The position numbers and the translations under genes are program-made. Shown piece by piece: positions 9,134-17,623 of a DNA stretch of 64,000 nucleotides (its first letter is position 1; the number at the start of each line of letters is the position of its first letter). Origin of the DNA: an uncultured bacterium (GTDB lineage: Bacteria > Cyanobacteriota > Vampirovibrionia > Gastranaerophilales > Gastranaerophilaceae); NCBI GenBank assembly GCA_900551965.1, contig URYF01000001.1, positions 1-64,000 of the forward strand, written 5' to 3'. The notes under the pieces are model-generated. The model was not told where the DNA came from. It worked only from the letters and a program-made list of their open reading frames with translations, and searched no databases.

Positions 9134-10024
9134 ATGAATAAAGATTTCCAGAAAAAAGCTGCGGCAGCGTTATCTATAATTTCAAATTCTTTTATTATAA
9201 TTTTGAAATTTATTGTAGGGGTAATCACCGGCAGTGTTAGTATAATTTCTGAGGCAATTCATTCTATGAGTGATTTTTTAGCATCGGTTTTGACGTTCTT
9301 TTCTGTTATAAAATCGGCAGAACCTGCGGATAAAGAACACCCTTTCGGGCATGGTAAATATGAAGATATGTCAGGTTTTATAGAAGGCGGATTGATTATT
9401 TTTGCCGCGCTGTTTATTATTTATGAAGCTGTTAAAAAGATTATATCAGGCTCCGGGGCTTCATTAGATCCAACGTTAGGACTTATTGTGATGGGACTTT
9501 CAGTAATTTTGAATATTATAGTAAGTTCAATATTATTTAAAGTTGCTAAATCCACGGATTCTATATCTTTATTTGCAGATGCCGAACATTTGAGAACTGA
9601 TGTATTATCATCAGTCGGGGTTTTTGCCGGACTGCTTGTTATAAAGTTTACGGGAATTGCAATTCTTGACCCGATTATCGCTATTGTTGTGGCTTGTATT
9701 ATTTTCAAGGCAGGTTTTTCTATTTCAAAAAGAACCATGGATAATCTTTTGGATTGTTCTCTGCCGGAAGAGGATTTAAACGAACTAAGAGTGTTTTTAG
9801 ATTCGTTCAAATCCGGAAAGATTATAGATTATACAAACTTAAAAGCCCGCAGGCTCGGTCCTCATAAAAATATTGAGGTAACACTAATATTTCCAAAGGA
9901 TATGACGATTTTTGACTGCCATAGTGTCTGCGATTTAATTGAAACTGAGCTTCAAAAACACTTCGGCGATATTTCAGCCAGCATTCACCTTGAGCCTGAA
10001 TGTGTTCAAAGTCCTGTTAGCTAA
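9134..10024 (+). CDS. Cation diffusion facilitator (CDF) family metal efflux protein
   Basis: Exports divalent metal ions (Zn2+, Mn2+, Fe2+ or similar) across the inner membrane in exchange for protons. The 296 residues show the family layout: six membrane helices in the first 200 residues with the metal-site motifs SEAIHSMSDF (helix 2) and AEHLRTDVLSS (helix 5), HPFGHGKYE in the cytoplasmic loop, and a C-terminal ferredoxin-like domain (HLEPE near the end). The ATG at 9134 has GGAG seven bases upstream and is preferred over an upstream TTG. The last eight bases overlap the 3' end of the convergent ligase gene. Confidence 0.93.
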   Translation: MNKDFQKKAAAALSIISNSFIIILKFIVGVITGSVSIISEAIHSMSDFLASVLTFFSVIKSAEPADKEHPFGHGKYEDMSGFIEGGLIIFAALFIIYEAVKKIISGSGASLDPTLGLIVMGLSVILNIIVSSILFKVAKSTDSISLFADAEHLRTDVLSSVGVFAGLLVIKFTGIAILDPIIAIVVACIIFKAGFSISKRTMDNLLDCSLPEEDLNELRVFLDSFKSGKIIDYTNLKARRLGPHKNIEVTLIFPKDMTIFDCHSVCDLIETELQKHFGDISASIHLEPECVQSPVS

Positions 10025-11342
10025 ACTCGTTTAAATATTTTATAAGTTTTTTCATATTTTTATTCCACGAGCCGTTCCAGTTTTTAACTATTACATCGGC
10101 CGGTGTAATCCCTTTCAGGGTATATTCTTTGATAGATTCAAGGAATAATTCTTCGCCTGTTTGTTCCTCTTTTAATGCTTTTTCTGCAATTTTTAGAATT
10201 TCTTTTGCATAATCAAGAGCTTTTGCTTTTTTTACAGGGCTTTGGAGTGTATTTTTAGGAACATTAAATCTTAGTTCGGCAAAATCTTTGTATTGAAGAT
10301 GCTTAAATAATTCTTCGCATTCTTCCATTGCGGAATTGCTGTATAAAATTCCTTTATAAATTGCAGGTATTGCGTATTTTAAATCTCCGCCTACACAGTC
10401 ATGGTTCCTTATTTCTATGAAGTTTCTCATTCGAACTTCCGGGAAATAAAGGTTAGCTTGAAGTTCATAATCTTCAAGTGTGGCTGTGGTGCCTTCCCAA
10501 CCGTTTTTCATGTATTCTTCAAATGTAATATCTCCGTTTTGTTCAAAGTGCATATTTTCGCGTTGAATGAAGATCATCGGTGTTTTTAAAACACAATCGA
10601 TATAATCATCAAACGAAAATTCTTCACTGATTTTTCCGGAAAATCCGCACCTGTCATTATCTGTGTTCAGCCAGCTTAGCGCCCTGAATGATTTGTAGCC
10701 TGTATCAACTCCGCCTCTTATTGGAGAATTTGCAAACATTGCAGTCATAAACGGGGTTAATTTATTAGCAAGTTTGAATTTGCGCATAGCATCTTCTTCT
10801 GACTTGAAATCAATACAGCATTGGATTCCTGCGGTTTCTCTCATCATAACGTCAGACAGTATTCCCCACAAATATCTTGCCATAATTTTATATCTTTTTT
10901 TAGGGATAAGATTAATTGCTTTGTGGGTTGCGTATGGTGAAACTCCATAATTCAGCAATGATATATTCATTTTTTGTGCAAGTGGTTTTATAAGTGCATT
11001 GATATTTTCAATTTTATTTTTTAACCCAAAAACTGTTCTTTCAGGCTTTGCACTTATTTCTATCTGACAGCCGGGTTCAAGGGTTATTGTGTCATGCTTG
11101 TTTTTCAGCCCGATAATATTTTTATCATCGGTTATATAATCCCAGGTTTCTTCTTTTGCAAAAGATTCAAGAAAACTTTTAATACCTCTTTCCTGCCAAT
11201 AATCTACGTTTTTAAAAGAGCTCAAAATAATAGGCAGCCTTTCGTATTCCAGCCCTATTTTGAAGTCTTCTGCTCTGGTAAAGCCTTTTGTGTAAAGTTT
11301 TAAAATATCAGCTTTTTCTAGTTTTTGATCTAATTTAAACAT
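10017..11342 (-). CDS. gshA: Glutamate-cysteine ligase (GCS2/plant-proteobacterial type)
   Basis: 441 residues matching the GCS2 fold that makes gamma-glutamylcysteine from glutamate, cysteine and ATP. Visible marks: GLEYERLP near residue 30, TLEPGCQIEIS near 90, ETAGIQCCIDF, and NSPIRGG. These follow the family (plant, alphaproteobacterial and actinobacterial EgtA-like) rather than the E. coli GshA pattern. No gshB is nearby, so whether glutathione itself or only gamma-glutamylcysteine is made cannot be decided here. The gene stands alone on the minus strand and its stop overlaps the CDF gene. Confidence 0.85.
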   Translation of the reverse strand: MFKLDQKLEKADILKLYTKGFTRAEDFKIGLEYERLPIILSSFKNVDYWQERGIKSFLESFAKEETWDYITDDKNIIGLKNKHDTITLEPGCQIEISAKPERTVFGLKNKIENINALIKPLAQKMNISLLNYGVSPYATHKAINLIPKKRYKIMARYLWGILSDVMMRETAGIQCCIDFKSEEDAMRKFKLANKLTPFMTAMFANSPIRGGVDTGYKSFRALSWLNTDNDRCGFSGKISEEFSFDDYIDCVLKTPMIFIQRENMHFEQNGDITFEEYMKNGWEGTTATLEDYELQANLYFPEVRMRNFIEIRNHDCVGGDLKYAIPAIYKGILYSNSAMEECEELFKHLQYKDFAELRFNVPKNTLQSPVKKAKALDYAKEILKIAEKALKEEQTGEELFLESIKEYTLKGITPADVIVKNWNGSWNKNMKKLIKYLNEFS

Positions 11343-11398
11343 GCATGCCCCTTTTTCTGATTTTAATTATAACATTATTTAAAATATCAAATAATACT

Positions 11399-11428
11399 TT
11401 GTAAACATTTACCCATGTGTGTTATTAT
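11399..11428 (+). promoter_or_regulatory. Promoter immediately upstream of rsmA
   Basis: TTGTAA (11399-11404), 18-base spacer, TATTAT (11423-11428). Predicted transcription start is near 11435, only about four bases before the ATG at 11439, giving a nearly leaderless mRNA. Confidence 0.5.
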
Positions 11429-11438
11429 ATATAGTAAG

Positions 11439-12290
11439 ATGAATTACTTTGAACGTGCAAAATTTTTTAGAACTAAAAAACGCCTTGGACAAAACTTTCT
11501 TGTTGACGGTGAAGCAATCGCTGATATTATTGAATATGCAAATATATCACCTTCTGATACCGTTATTGAAATAGGACCGGGGGTTGGGTTTGTAACTGAA
11601 CAGCTTGTTAAATATGCTCAAAAAGTTATAGTAATCGAGCTGGACGAAGAAGCTGTGAAAGAACTTAAAAAGCTAGATGCTCCAAATTTGGAGATTATTC
11701 ATAATGATATTTTGAAAACTGATTTGTCAACATTGACTGATGGTGAATTTAAAGTTGTTGCAAATATTCCATATTATATTACAAGTCCGATTATAGCTCA
11801 TTTACTTGGTGAAATTGATGATTTGAATAACAAAAACCGCAGCAAGATTAAAGACATTATTTTGATGGTACAGGAAGAGGTTGCTTATAGAATGGCAGCC
11901 GATGAAACTTCTTCAGGTAAACAGTATGGCTTGTTGACTATCCTATCGCAGTTTTGGTCCGATGTTGAAATTATGAGGCTTGTGGGCCGAAAATCATTTT
12001 ATCCGTCGCCAAAGGTTAATTCAGCACTTGTGAAGCTTGATGTTAGAAAAGAACCGAAATTAAAACTTTCTGATTATTCGCATTTCAGAAGAACTATAAA
12101 AGCTGGTTTTGCTCAACGTAGAAAAAATATTAAAAATTGCCTGCTAAATGGTGGGTTTTTACGTGAGAATGTGACTAAAGCTCTTAATTTTCTTAGTATT
12201 GATGAGAATACACGTGGTGAAAAGCTCTCAATAGAAATGTTTGGCGAACTGTCAGAAGCGTTGATTAAAGCGGCAAATGGGGAGTTGTAA
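11439..12290 (+). CDS. rsmA: 16S rRNA (A1518/A1519-N6)-dimethyltransferase RsmA/KsgA
   Basis: Dimethylates two adjacent adenines in the 3' terminal hairpin of 16S rRNA using S-adenosylmethionine. 283 residues; KKRLGQNFLVD at 13-23, SAM-binding IEIGPGVGFVT, acidic IVIELDEE, catalytic NIPYYI, and the C-terminal KSFYPSPKVNSALV. An ATG at 11415 would add eight residues but lies inside the predicted promoter, so 11439 is chosen; no Shine-Dalgarno is visible for either. The stop TAATG overlaps the ispE start by one base. Confidence 0.95.
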   Translation: MNYFERAKFFRTKKRLGQNFLVDGEAIADIIEYANISPSDTVIEIGPGVGFVTEQLVKYAQKVIVIELDEEAVKELKKLDAPNLEIIHNDILKTDLSTLTDGEFKVVANIPYYITSPIIAHLLGEIDDLNNKNRSKIKDIILMVQEEVAYRMAADETSSGKQYGLLTILSQFWSDVEIMRLVGRKSFYPSPKVNSALVKLDVRKEPKLKLSDYSHFRRTIKAGFAQRRKNIKNCLLNGGFLRENVTKALNFLSIDENTRGEKLSIEMFGELSEALIKAANGEL

Positions 12291-13093
12291 TGAAAACTAT
12301 CAGAGTTCGATGTCCTGCAAAAATCAACTTGGATTTGAAGGTTTTAAATAGAAGAGAAGACGGGTTTCATAATATTGAAAGCCTTATGCAGACTATAAAT
12401 TTGTACGATTATTTAACAATATCAATGATCGAGTCTGATAAAACCGAAATTACATTGAGCGGTACAAGTAAAGAAATCCCTTACGATGAAACTAATCTTG
12501 TATATAAAGCTGCAAAGATTTATTTGGAGGAATTTGTTGATACTCCTAAAAAAATAATTGTTTATATTGAAAAGAGTATTCCGGTGTCGGCGGGCATGGC
12601 AGGCGGCAGTACTGATGCTGCGGGTGTTTTGTTTGGCCTAAATAAAATTATGGATGATCTACTTCCTGAAACTGAGCTGCACAAAATCTGTGCAAGGCTT
12701 GGGTCTGATTTGAATTTCTGTCTAAAAGGCGGCTGTATGCTTGCGATGGGGCGAGGCGAAATTATTAAACCTCGAATGTATCATGAATATGATGTCAGTA
12801 TAATAAAACCCTTAGGGCTTGGGATTTCTGCAAAAGAAGCTTATACAAAATTTGCAAAGAAAGCTGCTTCAGGGCTTTATAAAGACTCCCGCAAAGATTT
12901 CGTAAACGATCTTGAATGGGCAGTGTTTGATGATTATGAGCAGCTGCAATACATTAAAAATAAGTATCCGTCAGCAATAATGACAGGTTCTGGGTCAGCT
13001 TATTATTCATTAGAAGAAGACTTTGAAGAAGAAGACGGATTTTTGGTAATAAATGGTTTAATTACGACGACAGAAGGCGTAAAGATGATGTAG
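12290..13093 (+). CDS. ispE: 4-diphosphocytidyl-2-C-methyl-D-erythritol kinase IspE
   Basis: GHMP-family kinase of the MEP isoprenoid pathway, phosphorylating the 2-hydroxyl of CDP-methylerythritol. 267 residues, slightly short for the family. PAKINLDLKVLNRREDGFH at the N-terminus carries the catalytic Lys and substrate contacts; the ATP loop is VSAGMAGGSTDAAG near residue 100; the C-terminal GHMP motif is MTGSGSAYY. It is translationally coupled to rsmA, a common bacterial pairing. dxr of the same pathway lies about 41 kb further on in this window. Confidence 0.95.
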   Translation: MKTIRVRCPAKINLDLKVLNRREDGFHNIESLMQTINLYDYLTISMIESDKTEITLSGTSKEIPYDETNLVYKAAKIYLEEFVDTPKKIIVYIEKSIPVSAGMAGGSTDAAGVLFGLNKIMDDLLPETELHKICARLGSDLNFCLKGGCMLAMGRGEIIKPRMYHEYDVSIIKPLGLGISAKEAYTKFAKKAASGLYKDSRKDFVNDLEWAVFDDYEQLQYIKNKYPSAIMTGSGSAYYSLEEDFEEEDGFLVINGLITTTEGVKMM

Positions 13094-13603
13094 CTATTAC
13101 CTGCCATTACGAGGTTCGTAGTGCTGTAGTATATGTAAAATCAAACAAAAAATACGTCATTCTGAGCGCAAGCGAAGAATCTCAGACTTGAACACTTAGT
13201 ATTGTAATGCGACCTTATCTTATAGTAATTTGTTAACTTTTGTAACGCGTAAAAACCCTTTTATACTGCGGATTTTGCCTTGTTATGTCTTATTTGCTCC
13301 GGTTTTTATTAAAGATTTTTACTTAAATTACCGACATGGTAAGCAGTGAAAGGTTACTTATACATATTTGTGTAGAAAGGACAGCAGGCATGTTTATAAC
13401 CTTAAAATCAAAGCCAGGATAATTTTATGTAACTTTATTCTTAATAATTCTTAATAGTGATTATGCAAGCTATATAATGGTTTTAAGTATAAAGTATATA
13501 CAAAGTAAATATTTTTTGTAAATTTTTGGGTGCAAAAAACGTTTATTAAATCATAGTGAAATTAAATACAAGTTTTCTATAAGAAAAGAAAGGACTAAAG
13601 AAA
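13094..13603 (+). other. 510-base non-coding stretch: repeats, promoters and long leader
   Basis: Holds a degenerate CATTACGAGG element near 13105, a dispersed repeat (13154-13183), and two promoter-like sites: TTGTAA-16-TATACT (13240-13267) and TATAAT at 13473-13478 with a weak -35 near 13451. If the first is used the 722-residue protein has a leader of about 330 bases. A 28-codon frame at 13336-13422 has no ribosome binding site and is not called. Confidence 0.45.
13154..13183 (+). repeat. Dispersed repeat, CGTCATTCTGAGCG family, copy 1
   Basis: 30 bases beginning ACGTCATTCTGAGCG and ending GCGAAGAATCTC, with one extra C in the middle compared with the copy at 15823. This type of short interspersed sequence occurs in many bacterial genomes; no coding frame is involved. 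Confidence 0.75.
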
Positions 13604-15772
13604 ATGAGTGGAGAAGTGCAACTAAAGACCATTGCAGATTACCAGGCTGCGATTCAGAAGCTTGATAGAAACAAGCCGGAAGATATGGCAAAAATCAAGG
13701 AGTATACTGCTAAGATTGGTGAAATTCTTCAAGGTAACAAAGAACCTATCGATGCCGGTCGTATGGACATCACGACTGAAATGGGTATGAAAATTAGTAC
13801 TGATGCGAAAATTGCAGGTGACCCGCAAATTAAGGCTCAAGAAAGATACCTTGATAAGGATGCTATTAAAGATGAATTTGGGTCTAAATTAACAGATTCT
13901 GAATGGAAGCAATTAGAAGCAGATTATGAGGCTGCGAAAAAAACTGTTCAAGATTTAGACAAAACCTTCAAAAAAGCTAAACCTGGCGATGCTAATTATA
14001 ACCAATTATTAGCTAATCATCAGGTTGCATTGGCAAAATTAACAGAAGTACAAACACGCTATGATAAAGAAAAAATCCGTAGAGATATTTCAAATGGTCA
14101 TGGTGATGGCGGTATTAAAAAAGCAGCAAAACATAATGTGAAAAACTTTACTAATGTGAGAGATACCCAACGAGTATTTACCAGTAAAGAAGAAGAAGAA
14201 CTTGCAATTGAAAAAAATCCTGATTTAAAAGGAAAAACTTCAGTTTTGAAACAAAAAGATCAAGTTGCATTATCAAAAATTAGTGCATATGCTCAATTCA
14301 AAATTGCGCAAGCAGAAGCAACCGGCAGTGAAGCCGAAGCAAAAGCTGCACAAGAAAAATGGGGCGAGTATGCTGATGTTTATCCTATAGTATATGAAAC
14401 AGATAAAGATGGGAATAAAGTTCCAAAGAAAGAAACTGTCACTACTTCTGATGGTAAAACTTACGAGGTTATAGTCAGAGATTATAAAAATCCGGATACC
14501 AAAAAGGCGCAAAATGCATTGGTAGATGAATCAGGTTTTGATCAAAGATTTAACGCTGATGAACTTGAAACAATGTCAAAAATGTATCATATTAAAAAGG
14601 GTGATGTAAAAAGTACAGTTAAAAAATTCGGTTTTGGGTCAGAAAATCTGGTAGCACAAAGATTTAAAGCTGCAGGTATTACGGCTGCTGCTACTGCTCT
14701 TGGTTCATTCTTTGGTAAAAATCATTCTCACCAAAAAGCATTGGGCTATGGCGAAGCTGAAGGGCAAACCGTTCAAGGTGAAGTTTCATGGATTGCATCT
14801 AACGGTGAAGAGTTCTACAAATACTATGAAGCGCAAGGCGGTAAGGCTGCAGTCAGCGTTGTAGCTGAAGCTTGTGCTAAAATTCCTGCTATAGGTCAAA
14901 TTGCAGGTCCGGCTTTGGCAGGTGTTACTGCATTCTTCTTGGCTAAACCACAAACTGAAGATGCATTCAATGGTGCGAATGTTGAAGCTGTATTAGAAGA
15001 TATTAACCTTGTCGAAGGTAAAGACAACAAAGCTATTGTAAATAATATTCAGGATATGACAATTACCGGAGATGCTGCTATAGATAAAGCAATTAAAGCT
15101 TCTGTTCTAAAAGCTGCATTAGGTGATAAAACTAAGAAAGCTAATACTGACGAATTATTAGCGGCTTATGAAAGCTTGAAAGATGCTAAAAAGGCAATTG
15201 GTGTAATCCAGGAACAAAAGGTTGAACCACCTAAGCCTCCTAAACCAACACCGCAACCTGAAAAACCAGATCTAAAGGTTGAACATGAAGATAAAACTGA
15301 AAAAATCAGAACTACAATGCCGAGACTTCCATATAGAGAAGGTACATGGTACACATCTCACGGTTATGTTGACGAAAACGGAAATAAATTATCCGAAGCT
15401 GAGCGTAGAAAAGTTCAGGCAGCTTTAAGAAAAGATGAAAACATGATCGGTATTGTTGATACTAACAATGACGGTAAACTCAACGGCAGAGATAAAGAGG
15501 TTTCATTGCCAAATGAAATAGAAATTGACGGTAAGAAATACAAATTGGCTCCTGATGCTCGCGAAAGAATTATGAAACTTCCTGCAAAAGGCGGCGGCTC
15601 AAATGGTAAATACGCTCCAACTGTTGAGTATGACAGAACTACCCGTAAGTGGTTTGTTAAAGATAACAAAACAGGAAATCGAATTGCCGGACCTTATAAC
15701 ACTGAGAAGGCTGCAGAAGCTAAAAAACAAGAGTTTCTTGACAATCCGGATACAATTCCGAAAGATAAATAA
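13604..15772 (+). CDS. Large hypothetical protein with EF-hand-like loop
   Basis: A 722-residue protein I cannot assign. Residues 1-150 are charged and helical, likely coiled coil. A small glycine/alanine-rich, mildly hydrophobic stretch occupies about 430-450 (IPAIGQIAGPALAGVTAFFLA). A proline-rich linker (PPKPPKPTPQPEKPD, about 543-560) leads to a C-terminal part with a calcium-loop-like DTNNDGKLNGRD near 618-629 and an all-beta tail ending in a W-x-V-K repeat-like segment (KWFVKDNKTGNRIAGPYNT). There is no signal peptide. AGAAAGGA precedes the ATG, and a strong terminator follows. The long leader and two promoters suggest high or regulated expression; export by a signal-less route is possible but unproven. 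Confidence 0.7.
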   Translation: MSGEVQLKTIADYQAAIQKLDRNKPEDMAKIKEYTAKIGEILQGNKEPIDAGRMDITTEMGMKISTDAKIAGDPQIKAQERYLDKDAIKDEFGSKLTDSEWKQLEADYEAAKKTVQDLDKTFKKAKPGDANYNQLLANHQVALAKLTEVQTRYDKEKIRRDISNGHGDGGIKKAAKHNVKNFTNVRDTQRVFTSKEEEELAIEKNPDLKGKTSVLKQKDQVALSKISAYAQFKIAQAEATGSEAEAKAAQEKWGEYADVYPIVYETDKDGNKVPKKETVTTSDGKTYEVIVRDYKNPDTKKAQNALVDESGFDQRFNADELETMSKMYHIKKGDVKSTVKKFGFGSENLVAQRFKAAGITAAATALGSFFGKNHSHQKALGYGEAEGQTVQGEVSWIASNGEEFYKYYEAQGGKAAVSVVAEACAKIPAIGQIAGPALAGVTAFFLAKPQTEDAFNGANVEAVLEDINLVEGKDNKAIVNNIQDMTITGDAAIDKAIKASVLKAALGDKTKKANTDELLAAYESLKDAKKAIGVIQEQKVEPPKPPKPTPQPEKPDLKVEHEDKTEKIRTTMPRLPYREGTWYTSHGYVDENGNKLSEAERRKVQAALRKDENMIGIVDTNNDGKLNGRDKEVSLPNEIEIDGKKYKLAPDARERIMKLPAKGGGSNGKYAPTVEYDRTTRKWFVKDNKTGNRIAGPYNTEKAAEAKKQEFLDNPDTIPKDK

Positions 15773-15782
15773 AGAATATGAC

Positions 15783-15806
15783 AACTCCCCGAGGAATCGG
15801 GGAGTT
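15783..15806 (+). terminator. Terminator after the 722-residue protein
   Basis: Perfect 10-bp stem AACTCCCCGA / TCGGGGAGTT (15783-15792 with 15797-15806), GGAA tetraloop, then TTCGTT. Confidence 0.8.
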
Positions 15807-15822
15807 TCGTTATGGAGTAAAA

Positions 15823-15851
15823 ACGTCATTCTGAGCGAAGCGAAGAATCTC
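15823..15851 (+). repeat. Dispersed repeat, CGTCATTCTGAGCG family, copy 2
   Basis: 29 bases, ACGTCATTCTGAGCGAAG followed by CGAAGAATCTC. Twenty bases further on, GAGATCCTTCGGTCGAGCTC (15871-15890) looks like the complementary arm, so the whole can fold as an imperfect hairpin. Confidence 0.75.
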
Positions 15852-15898
15852 AAAATAGAGGAAAATTAATGAGATCCTTCGGTCGAGCTCCTTATTTC

Positions 15899-15927
15899 TT
15901 GCAAACCGTTTGAAAATCTGTTAAAAT
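15899..15927 (+). promoter_or_regulatory. Near-consensus promoter abutting the TrmB regulator
   Basis: TTGCAA (15899-15904), exactly 17 bases, TAAAAT (15922-15927). The expected start of transcription (15934-15935) coincides with the A of the ATG at 15935, so the mRNA should be leaderless; no Shine-Dalgarno exists in the seven available bases. Confidence 0.65.
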
Positions 15928-15934
15928 ACCGAAT

Positions 15935-16735
15935 ATGGATGGAATTGTTGAAAAGTTAAAACAGTTAGGCTTTAATTCTTATGAGGCAAAGGTTTATATT
16001 GCGTTATTAAAAAAGTATCCTTCAACAGGTTATGAGGTTTCGCAAAGTGCAGATATTCCGCAATCAAGAGCTTATGATGCACTCAAATCTCTAGAAGCTG
16101 AAAGTGTTGTTTTTTCAACAAATGAAAAGCCTCAAAAATATTCTCCGATATCGCCAAAAGAACTCACCCAGCGTTATAAACGCCGTATAAATTCAACTAT
16201 TGATTATTTGGAAAAAAAACTTCCCGATGTAAAGGAAGACTATAATGAGCCGATACATTCTATTTTTGGAAATGAAAATATATTGTTAAAGCTAAAAGAG
16301 GTTATTAAAAATACCACAGATTCTATATATCTTGAAATATGGTCTGAAGATTATAAGCTATTGGAATCGGCTTTAACGGAAGCTTATGACCGTGGCATTA
16401 ATATTAAAATTGTAGGGTATGATAATTTTAAATCAATTTTTGGGTTGGTTTATAAACACGACGGAGCAAAAGAAATCGAACGTTATACCGGCAGCCGTAT
16501 GGTCTATATGCTTGCTGACAACTATGAATCTGTATTTGGAAGAATTGAATCAACTGTTGTTTGGACAAAAAATGATGATATTGCATTTTTAATGAAACAG
16601 TTTATTGTTCACGATATGTATATGCTTGATATTAGTGAACGTTTTCCTGAACAATTGAAATATTTCTATGGTTCAGGGTTTAAAAAACTGAAAGATAAGA
16701 TTTTGGATAAAAAATCAGGATATAATATTCATTAG
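15935..16735 (+). CDS. TrmB-family transcriptional regulator
   Basis: 266 residues. The first 85 form a winged helix-turn-helix (LGFNSYEAKVYIALLKKYP...IPQSRAYDALKSLE), the hallmark of TrmB regulators, followed by a short coiled coil and a C-terminal phospholipase-D-like sensor fold (IYLEIWSEDYKLLESALTEA, then NIKIVGY). TrmB proteins are best known from archaea as sugar sensors and are sporadic in bacteria. The gene is alone; its target is not evident, the nearest downstream genes being tdk and ctpA. The start codon is fixed by the promoter, which leaves no room upstream. Confidence 0.85.
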   Translation: MDGIVEKLKQLGFNSYEAKVYIALLKKYPSTGYEVSQSADIPQSRAYDALKSLEAESVVFSTNEKPQKYSPISPKELTQRYKRRINSTIDYLEKKLPDVKEDYNEPIHSIFGNENILLKLKEVIKNTTDSIYLEIWSEDYKLLESALTEAYDRGINIKIVGYDNFKSIFGLVYKHDGAKEIERYTGSRMVYMLADNYESVFGRIESTVVWTKNDDIAFLMKQFIVHDMYMLDISERFPEQLKYFYGSGFKKLKDKILDKKSGYNIH

Positions 16736-16848
16736 TGATAATTAGTGGTGCTATTTACCCCTTTACAAATTTTTACTTTCAAAATTTAAAGTTAAGGAGT
16801 ATAATAAGTGTATATTGAACATGTATTTTGGGAGAAGTAAAAGGGAAT

Positions 16849-17466
16849 ATGAGCGGATATAGTTTTGAGCTGATTGCAGGACCAATGAGCTGCGGCAAGA
16901 CAGAAGAATTATTGAGAAGAATCAGGCGCTGCATTATTGCAAAGAAGAAGGTTAAAGTGATTTCACCTGATGTTGATACAAGGGCAAAAGGTGATTATAT
17001 TGAATCAAGAAACGGTTTATGGCTTGATGCTATTAAGGTTAAGCATTCAGTGCAGATTTTGAGCTTTGTTAAAGATGCGGAAGTTGTTGCAATTGATGAG
17101 TTGCAATTCTTTGATTCAAATATTGTTAAAGTTATATCGCAGCTTATGAGTGAAGGTAAAAAAGTTATCGGAACCGGTTTAGAGCTTGATTTTAAGGCAG
17201 AGCCTTTTGGATCTATGCCCGAATTGATGTGTATTGCAACAAAGGTTGATAAATTGCATGCGGTTTGTATGAAATGCGGTTGTGAGCATGCGACAAGAAC
17301 ACAGCGTTTGATTGATGGACGTCCTGCTGATAAAAGTTCTCCGCTTATTATGATCGGCGGTGATGAAACTTACGAGGCAAGATGTGTTAAGTGCTACGAG
17401 TTGCCTGATGTTAAGGCTAAATCAAAAGCATTAGGTTTAAAACTTTTACAGTTTACTAAAGAATAG
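16849..17466 (+). CDS. tdk: Thymidine kinase (type II)
   Basis: Salvages thymidine to dTMP with ATP. 205 residues; P-loop IAGPMSCGKTEELLRR near the N-terminus, VVAIDELQFFD (Walker B region), the structural zinc site CMKCGCEHATRTQRL...ARCVKCYE, and the lasso segment with GGDETYEARC. The ATG at 16849 has AAGGGA five bases upstream and is preferred to a TTG at 16828 lying in the 5' untranslated region. A TATAAT at 16800-16805 is the likely -10 box. A hairpin terminator follows. Confidence 0.95.
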   Translation: MSGYSFELIAGPMSCGKTEELLRRIRRCIIAKKKVKVISPDVDTRAKGDYIESRNGLWLDAIKVKHSVQILSFVKDAEVVAIDELQFFDSNIVKVISQLMSEGKKVIGTGLELDFKAEPFGSMPELMCIATKVDKLHAVCMKCGCEHATRTQRLIDGRPADKSSPLIMIGGDETYEARCVKCYELPDVKAKSKALGLKLLQFTKE

Positions 17467-17483
17467 TTTATACAATATTTTAT

Positions 17484-17512
17484 AAAATGTGGGATTTAAA
17501 ATTTCACATTTT
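17484..17512 (+). terminator. Terminator after tdk
   Basis: Stem AAAATGTG / CACATTTT (17484-17491 with 17505-17512) ending in a T-run. Confidence 0.65.
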
Positions 17513-17623
17513 TTATTATATGTGGTAATATAAACTCAATGATAGTTCCATAATTTTAGGAAACTTTTTGACTAGGGTTTCGTCTAATCTAAAAGGAAGG
17601 GATTATTGGAGGTGTAAATAAGA

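Noticed and set aside
13336..13422. 28-codon frame in the leader of the 722-residue gene
   Set aside because: No ribosome binding site and no supporting composition.
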